Origin: Curtobacterium sp. 9128
GTDB lineage: Bacteria; Actinomycetota; Actinomycetes; Actinomycetales; Microbacteriaceae
Length of the DNA stretch: 64,000 nucleotides
Direction: 5' to 3'
Assembly (NCBI RefSeq): GCF_007673775.1
Contig: NZ_VEAF01000007.1
Location: 124,001-188,000, forward strand
In this document: in pieces, positions 46,331 to 55,843 of the stretch
Layout of the letters: each line of letters starts with the position of its first letter
How positions within the stretch are numbered: the stretch's first letter is position 1
Notes under the pieces: model-generated
The model's database searches: none
Told to the model about the DNA's origin: nothing
What the model saw: the letters and a program-made list of their open reading frames with translations, nothing else
Position numbers and translations under genes: made by a program

Positions 46331-47281
46331 TCAGGCTCGCGGGTGTGCTGTCCGGTAGACCTCGCGGAGGCGAGCCGAGGACACGTGCGTGTAGATCTGC
46401 GTCGTCCCGAGACTCGCATGACCGAGCAACTCCTGCACTGCCCGGAGGTCCGCGCCGCCGTCGAGCAGGTGCGTCGCTGCCGTGTGCCGGAACGTATGGG
46501 GCCCACTCGGACCCTCGCCGGGCAGATCCTGCAGCAGCCGCGCCACGACCCGGTAGGCGCTCCGGACCCCGAGCCGCCCACCCCGATCGCCGAGGAAGAG
46601 CGCCTGACCCGTCGCAGCCGACTGCCCCGTTCCGGCGATCGCACCACGTGCGGCGAGCACCGGGCGGCCTCGCTCGAGCCACGCCTCCAGTGCGTCACGC
46701 GCCGGCGTGCCGAACGGGACGACGCGCTCCTTGCCGCCCTTGCCGAGCACCCGCACGGTCAAGCGCCCGCGATCGACGTCCGGCACGTCGATCCCGACGA
46801 GTTCGCTCACGCGGATCGCGGCCGCGTAGAGGAGCTCGACGAGGGCGAGGTCGCGCAGCGCGGATGCGTCGTCGCCGACCGCGCGGGCACTCAGCCCGTC
46901 GAGGAGCACGCGGACCTGGTCCTGGGAGACGACCCGCGGAAGGTGCGCGGCGCCCTTCGGAGCACGCAGCCGGACCCCGGGGTCGACCTGCAGGATCCCG
47001 GTCTCGGTCGCCCACCGGCTGAAGGCCCGGACGGACGAGGACCGCCTCGCGATGCTCGACCGAGCGAGTCCACGCTCGTTGGCGTCCCAGAGCCAGTCAC
47101 GGAGCAGCTCGAGCGAGACGTCCTGCGCGCGAGCGACGGTTCGGTCCTCGGCGAAGCGCAGCAGGTCCTCGAGGTCGCCGCGGTACGCCCGGACGGTCTG
47201 CGCGCTCAACCCTCGGACGTGTGCGGCATCGTCGAGGAAGGCCGTGACGGCCGCGCCGAGTGTCGCGCCGTGGTCGTCCAT
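46331..47281 (-). CDS. xerC: Tyrosine recombinase XerC
   Basis: 316 residues from ATG at 47281. Resolves chromosome dimers with XerD. An N-terminal SAM-like core-binding domain (LSAQTVRAYRGDLEDLLRFA) and a C-terminal catalytic domain with the active-site residues: Arg in AAIRVSELVG, the Lys region RVLGKGGKERVVPFG, HTFRHTAATHLL, LGHASLGTTQIYTHV with the nucleophilic Tyr. Follows dprA, as in many actinobacteria; not part of a mobile element as far as visible. Confidence 0.94.
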   Translation of the reverse strand: MDDHGATLGAAVTAFLDDAAHVRGLSAQTVRAYRGDLEDLLRFAEDRTVARAQDVSLELLRDWLWDANERGLARSSIARRSSSVRAFSRWATETGILQVDPGVRLRAPKGAAHLPRVVSQDQVRVLLDGLSARAVGDDASALRDLALVELLYAAAIRVSELVGIDVPDVDRGRLTVRVLGKGGKERVVPFGTPARDALEAWLERGRPVLAARGAIAGTGQSAATGQALFLGDRGGRLGVRSAYRVVARLLQDLPGEGPSGPHTFRHTAATHLLDGGADLRAVQELLGHASLGTTQIYTHVSSARLREVYRTAHPRA

Positions 47282-47361
47282 GGAGCACAGCGTAAGCGTG
47301 CTCGGCCGAAGGGTCTCGTGGGACGTTCGGCGTGCCCGGGTGGCGGGTCGTCCCACTCCAC

Positions 47362-48654
47362 TCACGTCCTCTCCCGTCTGCCGGTCCGCGCGCCACGGCC
47401 CGCGCTTCCCGTTCCTCCCACCCGCAACCACCCGTCCGACTCCGCGCGGACGAGCCCCTGGAGCTCCGCGAGTGCGAGCGCGTCCGCCGTCGCAACGGTC
47501 GACAGCCCGGACCGTCGGGCGATCTCGGTCACGCCGATCGGTCGACGGCCGAGGGCATCGACGACGCGGAGTACCTCCGGGTCCTCGGCCGGCGCGGCGA
47601 GCGCGGGCGTCGGCTCGATGCCGCCGTCACCGTGGACGCCCCTGGCTGCTCGAGCAGGGTCGGACGGTCCGACGACGAGCTGCGCCACGCCGTCGGCCAC
47701 CAGCCGGTGACACCCGACCGATGCCGGCGACGAGAACGCTCCGGGGACGGCGAACACCGGGCGACCGAGTTGCCCCGCGTGGTGCGCGGTGTTGAGTGCC
47801 CCGGAACGGGCGGCAGCCTCGACCACCACCACGGCGTCGGCGAGCGCGGCGATCAACCGGTTCCGCGCCAGGAACCGCCAGCGGGTCGGTCTGGTCCCGG
47901 GCGGTGACTCGGCGAGGAGCATGCCCTGCCGAGCGACGTTCCCGAGCAGTTCCACGTGCCCGGTCGGGTACAGCTGATCGATCCCACCCGCGAGGACCGC
48001 GACGGTCGGTACGCCGGCGCTGATCGCGACACGGTGCGCCACGGCGTCGATGCCGTACGCTCCCCCGCTGACGATCGTGCACCCGGCGTCGGCGGCAGCG
48101 GACGTCACCTCCGCCGCGGCCTCCGCACCGGCGACGGTGTTCGCCCGGGAACCGACGACGCCGAGCGTCGGGTGCGCGAGGACGTCCGCTGTCCCACGGC
48201 CTCGGCTCCAGAGCACGACCGGCGCGTGGTGGCCGAGGTCGGCCATCCCGTCCGGCCACTCCGGGTCGCCGGGCAGGACCAACACCGCGCCGACTGCGGC
48301 CGCCCGTGCGACAGCTCCGGTGGCCGCCGACTCGGCCCCGTCGAGCCGTGGGCTCCACCGTCCGAGCGCGCCCCGGACGGATCCTTCGAACGCGGCGAGT
48401 TCCACATCTGCGACACCACCGACGTCGAGGCATGCTCGGGCGACGGCACCGACACGACCGCGAGCCTCGGAACGCACGGCACCGAGCGCGCGCACCGCTC
48501 CCAGCGCCGCGATGAGCGCGCCGGCCACCGCATCGCCGGGTTCGGCGAGGGTGCTCCAGGTGACCAGGGCCGCGGCCGCCTCGGGGTCGGTGTCCACCCC
48601 GGCGCGACGGACCGCAGTGACGTCGACGTTGGTGGCCCGGTGCTGCCCGTTCAC
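47362..48654 (-). CDS. dprA: DNA-processing protein DprA
   Basis: 430 residues from GTG at 48654, which overlaps the comM stop (GTGA). Binds incoming single-stranded DNA and loads RecA. The Rossmann-like core includes LGVVGSRANTVAGAEAA, TIVSGGAYGIDAVAHR, VAVLAGGIDQLYPTGH and RNRLIAALADAVVVVEAAAR; a C-terminal winged helix (PIGVTEIARRSGLSTVATAD) follows. The N-terminus is somewhat long and variable. Confidence 0.93.
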   Translation of the reverse strand: MNGQHRATNVDVTAVRRAGVDTDPEAAAALVTWSTLAEPGDAVAGALIAALGAVRALGAVRSEARGRVGAVARACLDVGGVADVELAAFEGSVRGALGRWSPRLDGAESAATGAVARAAAVGAVLVLPGDPEWPDGMADLGHHAPVVLWSRGRGTADVLAHPTLGVVGSRANTVAGAEAAAEVTSAAADAGCTIVSGGAYGIDAVAHRVAISAGVPTVAVLAGGIDQLYPTGHVELLGNVARQGMLLAESPPGTRPTRWRFLARNRLIAALADAVVVVEAAARSGALNTAHHAGQLGRPVFAVPGAFSSPASVGCHRLVADGVAQLVVGPSDPARAARGVHGDGGIEPTPALAAPAEDPEVLRVVDALGRRPIGVTEIARRSGLSTVATADALALAELQGLVRAESDGWLRVGGTGSAGRGARTGRRERT

Positions 48655-50186
48655 AGTGCGCCCCGCAGCCCGATGGCGGCGCGGACCTGTTCCGTCCCCG
48701 GTCGCTCCACGCCGTCGAGGTCCGACATCGTCCACGCCAGCCGGAGTGCGCGGTCCCAGCCGCGCATGGTGAGGGTCCCGAGGTCGAGCGCCCGGTCCAG
48801 CTCCGCGGTCGAACCCGGTGCGGCGCGTCCGGGCCCGCGGAGCCACGTCCCCGGGACCTCGGCGTTCCGCGTCCAGCCGGTGCCGGCCAGCCGGTCGTGC
48901 ATCCTGGCTCGAGCCGCATCGACGACGGCGCGGGCCTCGCGGGTGCTGGGTGCGGATCCGTCGGCAGCGCGGAGGGCTGCCGTGGTCACCCGGTCGACCC
49001 GCACGCGGATGTCAATGCGGTCGAGCAGCGGACCGGACATCCGGCCGAGGTAGCGTCGGCGGGTCGTCGCCGAACAGGCGCAGACCGGGGCGTTCTCCTC
49101 CCCCGACCTCGCGCCCGCGTTGCCGCAGGGACAGGGGTTCGCGGCGAGCACGACCTGGCACCGCGCGGGGAACTCTGCCGCTCCCGCTGCCCGGTGCACC
49201 GTGATGCGACCGGACTCGAGCGGTTGGCGGAGCGCGTCGAGCACGGCTCGGGGGAACTCGGGGGCCTCGTCGAGGAAGAGCACGCCCCTGGTGGCCCGTG
49301 AAACGGCCCCGGGTCGGATCGTCCCGGAGCCCCCGCCGATGAGCGCGATGGCCGAGGCCGAGTGATGTGGGGCTTCCCACGGCGGCCGGACCGTCCACGA
49401 CCGTGCTCCCAGGCCGGCGACCGACCGCACGGACGCCACTTCGAGCGCCGCTTCGGCGTCCAGGTCCGGCAACAGTGCCGGCAGGCGTTCCGCCAGCATG
49501 GTCTTGCCGGCACCCGGTGGACCGAGGAGCAGCACGTGGTGGCCCCCGGCAGCAGCGGCGAGCACCGCGCGGACACCGATCGCGTTCCCGACGACGTCGG
49601 CGAGTTCCGCCGTCGGCGTCGGCAGCGGCACGGCTGTGTCGGCCAGGACCGGGTCGACGTCGACCGGCGGCAGCAGGGCTCCGGCGTCGATGGCGGCACC
49701 GCGGAGCGAGTCGACTCCGGTGACGACCACGCCCGGGACCACCTGCGCCTCCGCGAGGTTGCCCACCGGGACGACCACGCGGTCGGCGCCGGCATCGCGG
49801 GCGGCCACCGTCATCGGGATGACCCCGGGAACCGGTCGGACCCGACCGTCGAGCCCGAGTTCGCCGACGTAGACGATCCGGTGGGACACCTCCGGCGCCG
49901 TGCCCGCCGCCGCGAGCACGGCCATCGCGATCGCGAGGTCGAACCCGGAGCCGCGCTTCGGGATGGCCGCGGGGGTCAGGTTGACGGTGATGCGACGGGC
50001 AGGCAGCGGGCACCCCGCGTTGGCTGCTGCCGACCGAACCCGCTCGCGGGCCTCACCGAGTGAGGTGTCCGGGAGCCCGATGATGCTGAACCCCGGCAAC
50101 TGGCTCGACAGGTGCGCTTCGACCTCGACGAGCCGCCCGGCGGTCCCGAGCAACGCCACGGCCGAGGCCCGCCCGATGTCGGTCAC
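48651..50186 (-). CDS. comM: YifB-family Mg-chelatase-like AAA ATPase (ComM)
   Basis: 511 residues. A helicase that promotes branch migration in natural transformation. An N-terminal Lon-like domain (ITVNLTPAAIPKRGSGFDLA), Walker A LLLGPPGAGKTMLAERLP (about residue 218), Walker B GVLFLDEAPEF, a small cysteine zinc site CPCGNAG then CACS, and the arginine-finger region RYLGRMSGPLLDRIDIRV. It overlaps dprA and yraN, each by 4 bp, giving a tightly coupled operon. Confidence 0.95.
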   Translation of the reverse strand: MTDIGRASAVALLGTAGRLVEVEAHLSSQLPGFSIIGLPDTSLGEARERVRSAAANAGCPLPARRITVNLTPAAIPKRGSGFDLAIAMAVLAAAGTAPEVSHRIVYVGELGLDGRVRPVPGVIPMTVAARDAGADRVVVPVGNLAEAQVVPGVVVTGVDSLRGAAIDAGALLPPVDVDPVLADTAVPLPTPTAELADVVGNAIGVRAVLAAAAGGHHVLLLGPPGAGKTMLAERLPALLPDLDAEAALEVASVRSVAGLGARSWTVRPPWEAPHHSASAIALIGGGSGTIRPGAVSRATRGVLFLDEAPEFPRAVLDALRQPLESGRITVHRAAGAAEFPARCQVVLAANPCPCGNAGARSGEENAPVCACSATTRRRYLGRMSGPLLDRIDIRVRVDRVTTAALRAADGSAPSTREARAVVDAARARMHDRLAGTGWTRNAEVPGTWLRGPGRAAPGSTAELDRALDLGTLTMRGWDRALRLAWTMSDLDGVERPGTEQVRAAIGLRGAL

Positions 50187-50566
50187 GCGATCGCCTCGAC
50201 GTGCTCGACGACCGACCGCTCACCCAGCACGTGGACCGCGATGGCGTCGATGCGGATGTGGTCGGCGTGTTCGTCCGGATGCGCGGCGAACCACGCCGGC
50301 ACGAGTCGACGGAGTCGTGCGATCTTGTCCGGCGTGATCGCTTCCAGTGGATGCCCCGCCGATGCGCCGGACCGCGTCTTGACCTCGACGAAGACCAGGT
50401 CGTCCGATCGCCTCGTGACGATGTCGATCTCGCCGCGGGCGCACCGCCAATTGCGGTCGATGACGACGTGTCCGTGGTGCTCGAGCCATTCCGCGGCGAT
50501 TGCCTCACCGTGGAGCCCCAGAGCCCGTGTGTCCGACGCCCGTGTTCGCAGAGTCCGTGTTCCCAT
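50183..50566 (-). CDS. YraN/UPF0102-family endonuclease-like protein
   Basis: 127 residues from ATG at 50566. Predicted nuclease fold: LGLHGEAIAAEWLEHHGHVV, RNWRCARGEIDIVTRR, LVFVEVKTRSGASAGHP; the E-I-D and E-V-K pattern matches restriction-endonuclease-like active sites. The function is unknown but it is almost always next to comM and rnhB. The GGAGGT before the ATG is unusually close (1 bp), so the real start may differ. Confidence 0.88.
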   Translation of the reverse strand: MGTRTLRTRASDTRALGLHGEAIAAEWLEHHGHVVIDRNWRCARGEIDIVTRRSDDLVFVEVKTRSGASAGHPLEAITPDKIARLRRLVPAWFAAHPDEHADHIRIDAIAVHVLGERSVVEHVEAIA

Positions 50567-50658
50567 ACCTCCAGGCTGGTGACCCGCGCGGTCCAACGGT
50601 GCCGCACCCCGACGTTTGTGGAGAAAACGAATTCGACGAGCGGCTGTGGAGGAACGAC

Positions 50659-50691
50659 GAAGCCCGGTCGACCAATGGTCGACCGGGCTTC
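50659..50691 (-). terminator. Hairpin terminator downstream of lsr2
   Basis: Perfect 16-bp stem GAAGCCCGGTCGACCA with a single-base loop position, 14 bp after the lsr2 stop. Not of the shared-stem family. Confidence 0.8.
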
Positions 50692-50705
50692 ATGGTGTGT
50701 GACTA

Positions 50706-51056
50706 CTAGTGCGCCGCTGCGTACGCTTCCTGCACCTGGGTGGAGATCCGGCCGCGCGAGGAGACCTCGTAGCCGTTCTCCTTGGCCCATTCGCGGACCT
50801 TCGCGAGTTCTTCGGAGTTCCCACGCTTCGGCGCGGCCTTCGGAGCACCCGTTCCGCCGGTACGACGTCCGCTGACCTTCCGCGCCGCGGCGACGTAGTC
50901 CGAGATCGCCTCGCGGAACTTGTCCACGTTGTCGTTCGACAGGTCGATCTCGTACGACGAACCGTCGAATGCGAATTCGACCGTGCGACCGTCACCGGGC
51001 GTGATCGGCGAGTCGTCGAGATCGTCGACGAGTTGAACGGTGACCTTCTGTGCCAT
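50706..51056 (-). CDS. lsr2: Lsr2-type nucleoid-associated protein (xenogeneic silencer)
   Basis: 116 residues from ATG at 51056 with AAGGAGT upstream. The N-terminal oligomerisation domain (MAQKVTVQLVDDLDDSPITP) and the C-terminal DNA-binding domain (REWAKENGYEVSSRGRISTQ) with its RGR AT-hook-like motif are both intact. Lsr2 coats AT-rich and foreign DNA and silences it. Here it lies between the DUF2469 gene and yraN, genes that are commonly adjacent elsewhere. Confidence 0.95.
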   Translation of the reverse strand: MAQKVTVQLVDDLDDSPITPGDGRTVEFAFDGSSYEIDLSNDNVDKFREAISDYVAAARKVSGRRTGGTGAPKAAPKRGNSEELAKVREWAKENGYEVSSRGRISTQVQEAYAAAH

Positions 51057-51161
51057 TGCGTACTCCTTGTGCGGGGGAAGAAATCCGCACCAGCGTATCG
51101 CCTCGACAGATTGCACGCGCAATTCCCGCCGCGTTTCCCAGCACTTGTGTCGAAATGACGA

Positions 51162-51485
51162 TCACTCGTCGAGAGCGAGTTCCTTCGGCAGTTCGAGTTC
51201 GCGGGCCGTGAGTTCCTCGACATTGACGTCCTTGAACGTCAACACACGCACGGACTTCACGAACCGGTCGGAGCGGTAGACGTCCCAGACCCAGACGTCG
51301 TTCATCGTCAGTTCGAAGTAGAAGTCGTGCTCGGTGTCCCGCCGGGCGAGTTCCACCTCGTTCGCCAGGTAGAAACGGCGCTCGGTCTCGACCACGTATC
51401 GGAACTGCGACACGACGTCGCGGTACTCACGGTAGAGGGCGAGCTCGACCTCGCGGTCGTAGTCGTCGAATTCGTCGTCATCCAT
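51162..51485 (-). CDS. DUF2469 family protein
   Basis: 107 residues from ATG at 51485. Highly acidic start MDDDEFDDYDREVELALYRE, then FRYVVETERRFYLANEVELA, FYFELTMNDVWVWDVYR and FVKSVRVLTFKDVNVEEL. This is the actinobacterial DUF2469 family, conserved beside rnhB; function unknown. A GTG 9 bp further upstream is an alternative start. Confidence 0.9.
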   Translation of the reverse strand: MDDDEFDDYDREVELALYREYRDVVSQFRYVVETERRFYLANEVELARRDTEHDFYFELTMNDVWVWDVYRSDRFVKSVRVLTFKDVNVEELTARELELPKELALDE

Positions 51486-51582
51486 TGCGCCCACAGTCTA
51501 CGGCGCACCGGCACACCACGGACACCCGACCGGAAGCGCTCAGCGAACAGCCCGGACCGCCCAGGCGAGCAGACCCACCCGG

Positions 51583-51618
51583 CCAGAACGACCGGAACGA
51601 CCAGAACGACCAGAACTG
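51583..51618. repeat. 9-bp tandem repeat, four units
   Basis: CCAGAACGA, CCGGAACGA, CCAGAACGA and CCAGAACTG directly after the rnhB stop codon. Probably a slippage product. Confidence 0.6.
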
Positions 51619-51619
51619 C

Positions 51620-52321
51620 CTAACCGACCGACTCCAGCGCCTCGAACCCATCCAGGGCCACGCTCGACGCCGCGTGCAACCACGTCCGCCGATGCAGTGC
51701 GTGGGGTCCCACCTCGCGGATCGCGTCGTAGTGCGCCGTCGAGCCGTAGCCCTTGTTGGACGCCCAGGCGTAGTGCGGAGCCTCGTCGTGTGCCGCCGTC
51801 ATCAGGGCGTCGCGCTCGACCTTGGCGACGACGGAGGCCGCCGCGACCGACGCGCAGTCCCGGTCCGCCTTCACCCGGACGACCACGTCGAGCGGCGCGT
51901 CGGCGGTCAGTGCGGGCGGCAGCGCGCGCGAGAGCCAGTCGAACGACCCGTCGAGGACGACCACGGCGTCCGCGAAGGACACGCCGGAGGCGGCCAGGGA
52001 CTCCAGCGCCCGCGCACCCGCCAGCCCGAGCGCCGGCACGATCCCCTGCTCGTCGACGAAGGACGCCGAGGCCATGCCCACGGCGGTCCTGGCCCACCGC
52101 GTCACCACCGGGACGAGTTCCGTCCGTCGCGCGGCCGAGAGGAGCTTCGAGTCCGCGAGCCCCTGCGGGACGCGTCGCACGTCCACGGTGACCGCCGCGG
52201 CACCGACGGCGACGGGTCCGGCGATCGCGCCACGGCCCACCTCGTCCACACCGATGACCGTCACGCGTCCGGCCGAGAAGTGCGCCTTCTCGACCCGGAG
52301 CGACGGCCGGACGGGCGTCAC
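51620..52321 (-). CDS. rnhB: Ribonuclease HII
   Basis: 233 residues from GTG at 52321, overlapping the lepB stop (GTGA). Removes RNA from RNA-DNA hybrids. Active-site motifs: VIGVDEVGRGAIAGPVAVGA, VVVLDGSFDW and the KADRDCASVAAASVVAKVER segment. The neighbour order lepB-rnhB-DUF2469 is conserved. Confidence 0.94.
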   Translation of the reverse strand: MTPVRPSLRVEKAHFSAGRVTVIGVDEVGRGAIAGPVAVGAAAVTVDVRRVPQGLADSKLLSAARRTELVPVVTRWARTAVGMASASFVDEQGIVPALGLAGARALESLAASGVSFADAVVVLDGSFDWLSRALPPALTADAPLDVVVRVKADRDCASVAAASVVAKVERDALMTAAHDEAPHYAWASNKGYGSTAHYDAIREVGPHALHRRTWLHAASSVALDGFEALESVG

Positions 52322-53064
52322 TTGTCCTTCGCCTCCACGCCCGCGAAGACGTCGGGGTAGTCCTGCAGCCAGGTCCACCGGCTGGTCGGCCAGGAGATGA
52401 CGAACGCACGCCCGGTCACGTCGGACAGCGGCACGAAGCCCTTGGAGGGGGTGTCCCCGTTGTACCGGGAGTCCTTGGAGTCGTAGCGGTTGTCGCCCAT
52501 CACCCAGATGGTGCCCTTCGGCACGGTGACCGAGAAGTCCGTCCCGGACGCGCGGGTCTCGCCGAGGGGCAGCTTCAGGTAGGGCTCCTTGAGCGGCACG
52601 CCGTTGACCGTCATCTGGCCGAGGTCGTTGCAGCAGGCGACCTTGTCGCCCGGCAGTCCGATGACGCGCTTGATGAGGTGGTCGTCACTGTCCCCGGTGC
52701 CGAGTCCGACCTGGGTCAGGAGCCAGTCGATCGCCTTCGCCGGCTGCGTCTGCGGCGTGACGTTCGGCACCTCGGCGCCGGTGAGCCATCCGCCCGGGTC
52801 CTTGAAGACGACGACGTCACCGCGCTTGAGTGCCACGGCGCCTGGCACGAGTTCGTTCACGATGACCCGGTCGTTGATCTGCAGCGTGTTCTCCATCGAC
52901 GCGGACGGGATGTAGAACGAGCGGATCAGGAACGTCTTCACGAGGAAGGAGACGAGGAGTGCCGCGACGAAGATGATGAGGAGGTCCCGGAGGAACGTCA
53001 GCACACCGTTCCGCTGCTTGGTGGCCCGCGGCCGACGCCCTTCGTTCTCGGTCGTGTCGGTCAT
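52318..53064 (-). CDS. lepB: Signal peptidase I
   Basis: 248 residues. Cleaves signal peptides on the outer side of the membrane. One N-terminal membrane helix (FLRDLLIIFVAALLVSFLV), the catalytic serine in YIPSASMENTLQINDRVI, the lysine in LIKRVIGLPGDKVA and the box WVMGDNRYDSKDSRYNG. Sits 54 bp after the rplS terminator region. Confidence 0.96.
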   Translation of the reverse strand: MTDTTENEGRRPRATKQRNGVLTFLRDLLIIFVAALLVSFLVKTFLIRSFYIPSASMENTLQINDRVIVNELVPGAVALKRGDVVVFKDPGGWLTGAEVPNVTPQTQPAKAIDWLLTQVGLGTGDSDDHLIKRVIGLPGDKVACCNDLGQMTVNGVPLKEPYLKLPLGETRASGTDFSVTVPKGTIWVMGDNRYDSKDSRYNGDTPSKGFVPLSDVTGRAFVISWPTSRWTWLQDYPDVFAGVEAKDK

Positions 53065-53102
53065 TCCACCCTCATGTCACGGAAAAAACGGGGAACGGGA
53101 AA

Positions 53103-53140
53103 GCCCCCCGTCGATGCACAACCGTACATTGACGAGGGGC
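53103..53140 (-). terminator. Terminator of rplS
   Basis: Stem of 14 positions with one mismatch and one GU pair (GCCCCCCGTCGATG with CATTGACGAGGGGC) and a 10-nt loop; on the minus strand it is followed by a T-rich tract including TTTTTT near 53082-53087. Confidence 0.7.
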
Positions 53141-53181
53141 GACCAGCGGAGTCCGGCTCGCGGACCTCGCTGTGAAGGCGA

Positions 53182-53538
53182 TCAGTTGTCGCGCTTCTCC
53201 TTGATCTTGCGGCGCGCTGCCTTGCCGCGGAGTTCGCGGAGGTAGTACAGCTTGGCGCGACGGACGTCACCGCGGGTGACGACCTCGATGTGGTCGATGA
53301 TCGGCGAGTGCACCGGGAACCAGCGCTCGACGCCGACCTGGAAGCTGACCTTGCGGACCTTGAAGGTCTCGCCGAGGCCGTGGCCCTGACGGCCGATGAC
53401 GACGCCCTGGAAGACCTGGATACGCGAGCGCGTGCCTTCGATGATGTTGACGTGGACCTTGACGGTGTCGCCCGGACGGAAGTCCGGGACGTCGGTACGC
53501 AGCGATGCTGCGTCGACGGAGTCGAGGAGCTGGCTCAT
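53182..53538 (-). CDS. rplS: 50S ribosomal protein L19
   Basis: 118 residues from ATG at 53538. [50 protein letters not shown] and [19 protein letters not shown] are diagnostic. Divergent from map. Confidence 0.97.
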   Translation of the reverse strand: MSQLLDSVDAASLRTDVPDFRPGDTVKVHVNIIEGTRSRIQVFQGVVIGRQGHGLGETFKVRKVSFQVGVERWFPVHSPIIDHIEVVTRGDVRRAKLYYLRELRGKAARRKIKEKRDN

Positions 53539-53703
53539 GGTCGGTTCACTCTCTGCGGACGCACACGGGTCGCCGCGGATCGGTTTCGGAAAAGAAGAGA
53601 TGTACCCGGTGTCGGCGACTCCCCCGTGGCAGAGTCCAGCCAGGGCACGGCTACCAATCTTGCCACAGAACAGCGCCGAGACGAAACGCGGGAGGATGGA
53701 CCC

Positions 53704-54486
53704 ATGATCGAACTCCGTACCCCCGCCGAACTCGACGGGCTCCGGGTCGCCGGACGGTTCGTCGCCGACGTGCTCGACGAGCTGCTGACGACGGTGGACG
53801 TCGGCGTGAACCTGCTCGACCTCGACCGGGTCGCCGCGCGGATGATCGCCGACCGCGGTGCCGTCAGCTGCTACGTCGACTACCACCCCTCGTTCGGCAA
53901 GTCGCCGTTCGGCAAGCACCTCTGCACGTCCGTCAACGACGCCGCACTGCACGGGCTCCCCCACGACCGCATCCTGCGGGACGGCGACGTCGTCAGCATG
54001 GACTTCGCCGCGAGCGTGGACGGCTGGGTCGCCGACTCCGCGGTCACCGTGCAGGTGGGCACCGCGGACCCCGAGGACCAGCGGCTCATCGACACGGTCG
54101 AGCGCGCCCTGGTGGCCGGCATCGCCGAGGCGCGACCCGGCAACAAGCTCGGCGACGTCTCGCACGCCATCGGCGCGGTCGCGCACGCCGGCGGCTACGG
54201 CGTCAACCTGCAGTTCGGCGGGCACGGCGTCGGCCACACCATGCACGGCGACCCGCACGTCCCGAACGACGGACGCCCCGGACGCGGACTGAAGCTCCGG
54301 CCGGGCCTCGTCGTCGCGATCGAACCGTGGCTCATGCGCGGCACCGACGAGCTGTACCAGGACGACGACGGCTGGACGCTCAAGAGCGTCGACGGCTCAC
54401 GTGCAGCCCACGTCGAGCACACGGTGGCGGTCACCGAGCAGGGTCCGGAGATCCTGACCCTCCGTCGCGCCCAGCGCGACCAGTAG
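53704..54486 (+). CDS. map: Methionine aminopeptidase, type I
   Basis: 260 residues. Removes N-terminal methionine. Metal ligands are present: [20 protein letters not shown] (two Asp), [16 protein letters not shown] (His), VAIEPW (Glu) and [11 protein letters not shown] (Glu). It is the only plus-strand gene in this region and stands between trmD and rplS, which are adjacent in many bacteria. Its stop codon overlaps the first base of a strong terminator. Confidence 0.95.
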   Translation: MIELRTPAELDGLRVAGRFVADVLDELLTTVDVGVNLLDLDRVAARMIADRGAVSCYVDYHPSFGKSPFGKHLCTSVNDAALHGLPHDRILRDGDVVSMDFAASVDGWVADSAVTVQVGTADPEDQRLIDTVERALVAGIAEARPGNKLGDVSHAIGAVAHAGGYGVNLQFGGHGVGHTMHGDPHVPNDGRPGRGLKLRPGLVVAIEPWLMRGTDELYQDDDGWTLKSVDGSRAAHVEHTVAVTEQGPEILTLRRAQRDQ

Positions 54487-54533
54487 ACGGACGGGAGGCC
54501 CGTGGCGGTGTCGCCACGGGCCTCCCGTCCGTC
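54486..54533. terminator. Shared-stem bidirectional terminator between map and trmD
   Basis: 22-bp perfect stem starting GACGGACGGGAGGCCCGTGG with a 4-nt loop. It begins at the last base of the map stop and ends 12 bp before the trmD stop. Confidence 0.9.
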
Positions 54534-54545
54534 AGGTGCGGCCGT

Positions 54546-55232
54546 CTACGGCAGCAGGTCCGGTCGGACGCGCCGCGTCCGCTCCATCTGCTGCTCGTGC
54601 CGCCACGCGGCGACCCGCCCATGGTGCCCGCTCAGCAGGACCTCCGGGACGTCGAGGTCCCGCCAGGACGCGGGCTTCGTGTACGAGGGGTACTCCAGCA
54701 GCCCGTCCTCGTGCGACTCCTCGACCAGGGACTCGGGATTCCCGACGACGCCCGGGACGAGCCGACCGACGGCCTCGATCATGGCCATCGCGGCGACCTC
54801 GCCGCCGTTCAGCACGTAGTCGCCGAGCGAGAGCTCGACGACGGTGCAGCGCGACGCCGCCCACGCGAACACCCGGGCGTCGATCCCCTCGTACCGCCCG
54901 CAGGCGAAGACGAGGTGGTCGGCGTCCGCGGCGAGCGAGCGCGCGATCGACTGCGTGAACGGCGTCCCGGCCGGCGTCGGGACGACGAGCGTCGAGGAGC
55001 CGTCCGGTCGCAGCAGGGACTCCAGCGCCTGCGCCCACGGTTCGGGCTTCATGACCATCCCGGCACCGCCGCCGTACGGGGTGTCGTCGACGGTGCGGTG
55101 CCGGTCCGTCGTCCAGGTGCGCAGGTCGTGCACGTGCACGTCGAGCAGGCCTCCCTGCCGCGCCTTGCCGAGCAGCGAGACGTCGAGCACCCCGAAGAAC
55201 TCCGGGAAGATCGTGACGATGTCGATGCGCAC
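54546..55232 (-). CDS. trmD: tRNA (guanine-N1)-methyltransferase
   Basis: 228 residues. Methylates G37 of tRNAs. Trefoil-knot SPOUT enzyme: [13 protein letters not shown] start, [48 protein letters not shown]. Start is 5 bp after the rimM stop, so they are co-transcribed. Confidence 0.96.
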   Translation of the reverse strand: MRIDIVTIFPEFFGVLDVSLLGKARQGGLLDVHVHDLRTWTTDRHRTVDDTPYGGGAGMVMKPEPWAQALESLLRPDGSSTLVVPTPAGTPFTQSIARSLAADADHLVFACGRYEGIDARVFAWAASRCTVVELSLGDYVLNGGEVAAMAMIEAVGRLVPGVVGNPESLVEESHEDGLLEYPSYTKPASWRDLDVPEVLLSGHHGRVAAWRHEQQMERTRRVRPDLLP

Positions 55233-55237
55233 GACGG

Positions 55238-55843
55238 CTACGAGACCGTCTCGGGACGCGACGTGTCCTCGGGGTCCTCGAACAGTCCGGTCGGCGGCGT
55301 CACCGTGACGGTGCGGCCGGCGATGTCGACGGACGGCACGATGGCCGAGACGAACGGCACCAGGACCTCGCCGCGGTCCGGCGTGGACACCGCGAGCAGG
55401 TCCTGTGCCGGCATGTGGTCGACCCGGGCGACGGTACCGACCTCGACGCCGTCGCGCACGACACGCAGGCCGACCAGCTGGTGGTCGTACCAGGCGTCGT
55501 CCTCGCCGGTCTCTTCATCGGGGTCCTGGTCGACCCAGAGGATGGCCCGCGCCAGGGTCTCCGCCGCCGACCGGTCACCGATGCCCTCGAAGAAGGCGAC
55601 CGGGTGGCCGTTGTACCAGCGGAGCTCGTCGATGGCGATGGTCTTGCCCGACCACGGGGAGTCCTCGGGGACCTGGAGCGTGAAGACCGCTCCGTGCGTG
55701 AACCGACGATCCGGGTCGTCGGTGTAGAGCTCGAGCTTCAGACCGCCCTTGAGCCCGTGCGCCTTGGTGATGCGACCCACCCGGAGCTGGGTCGCCTCGT
55801 CAGGAATCGGTGTCGACCACGTCGACCCGCACCCGCTTGCCAT
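55238..55843 (-). CDS. rimM: Ribosome maturation factor RimM
   Basis: Up to 201 residues. Assists 30S head assembly. Core motifs [37 protein letters not shown] and the PRC-barrel segment [14 protein letters not shown], with [20 protein letters not shown] near the end. The start is uncertain: ATG at 55843 overlaps khpA by 44 bp, whereas the only later in-frame start, the GTG of LRVGRI, would cut off a strand that is normally present. The long version is preferred. Confidence 0.9.
   Translation of the reverse strand: MASGCGSTWSTPIPDEATQLRVGRITKAHGLKGGLKLELYTDDPDRRFTHGAVFTLQVPEDSPWSGKTIAIDELRWYNGHPVAFFEGIGDRSAAETLARAILWVDQDPDEETGEDDAWYDHQLVGLRVVRDGVEVGTVARVDHMPAQDLLAVSTPDRGEVLVPFVSAIVPSVDIAGRTVTVTPPTGLFEDPEDTSRPETVS

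Noticed and set aside
46331-47281. Integrase of a mobile element
   Set aside because: Sequence and neighbours fit chromosomal XerC; no attachment sites, phage genes or composition change were seen.
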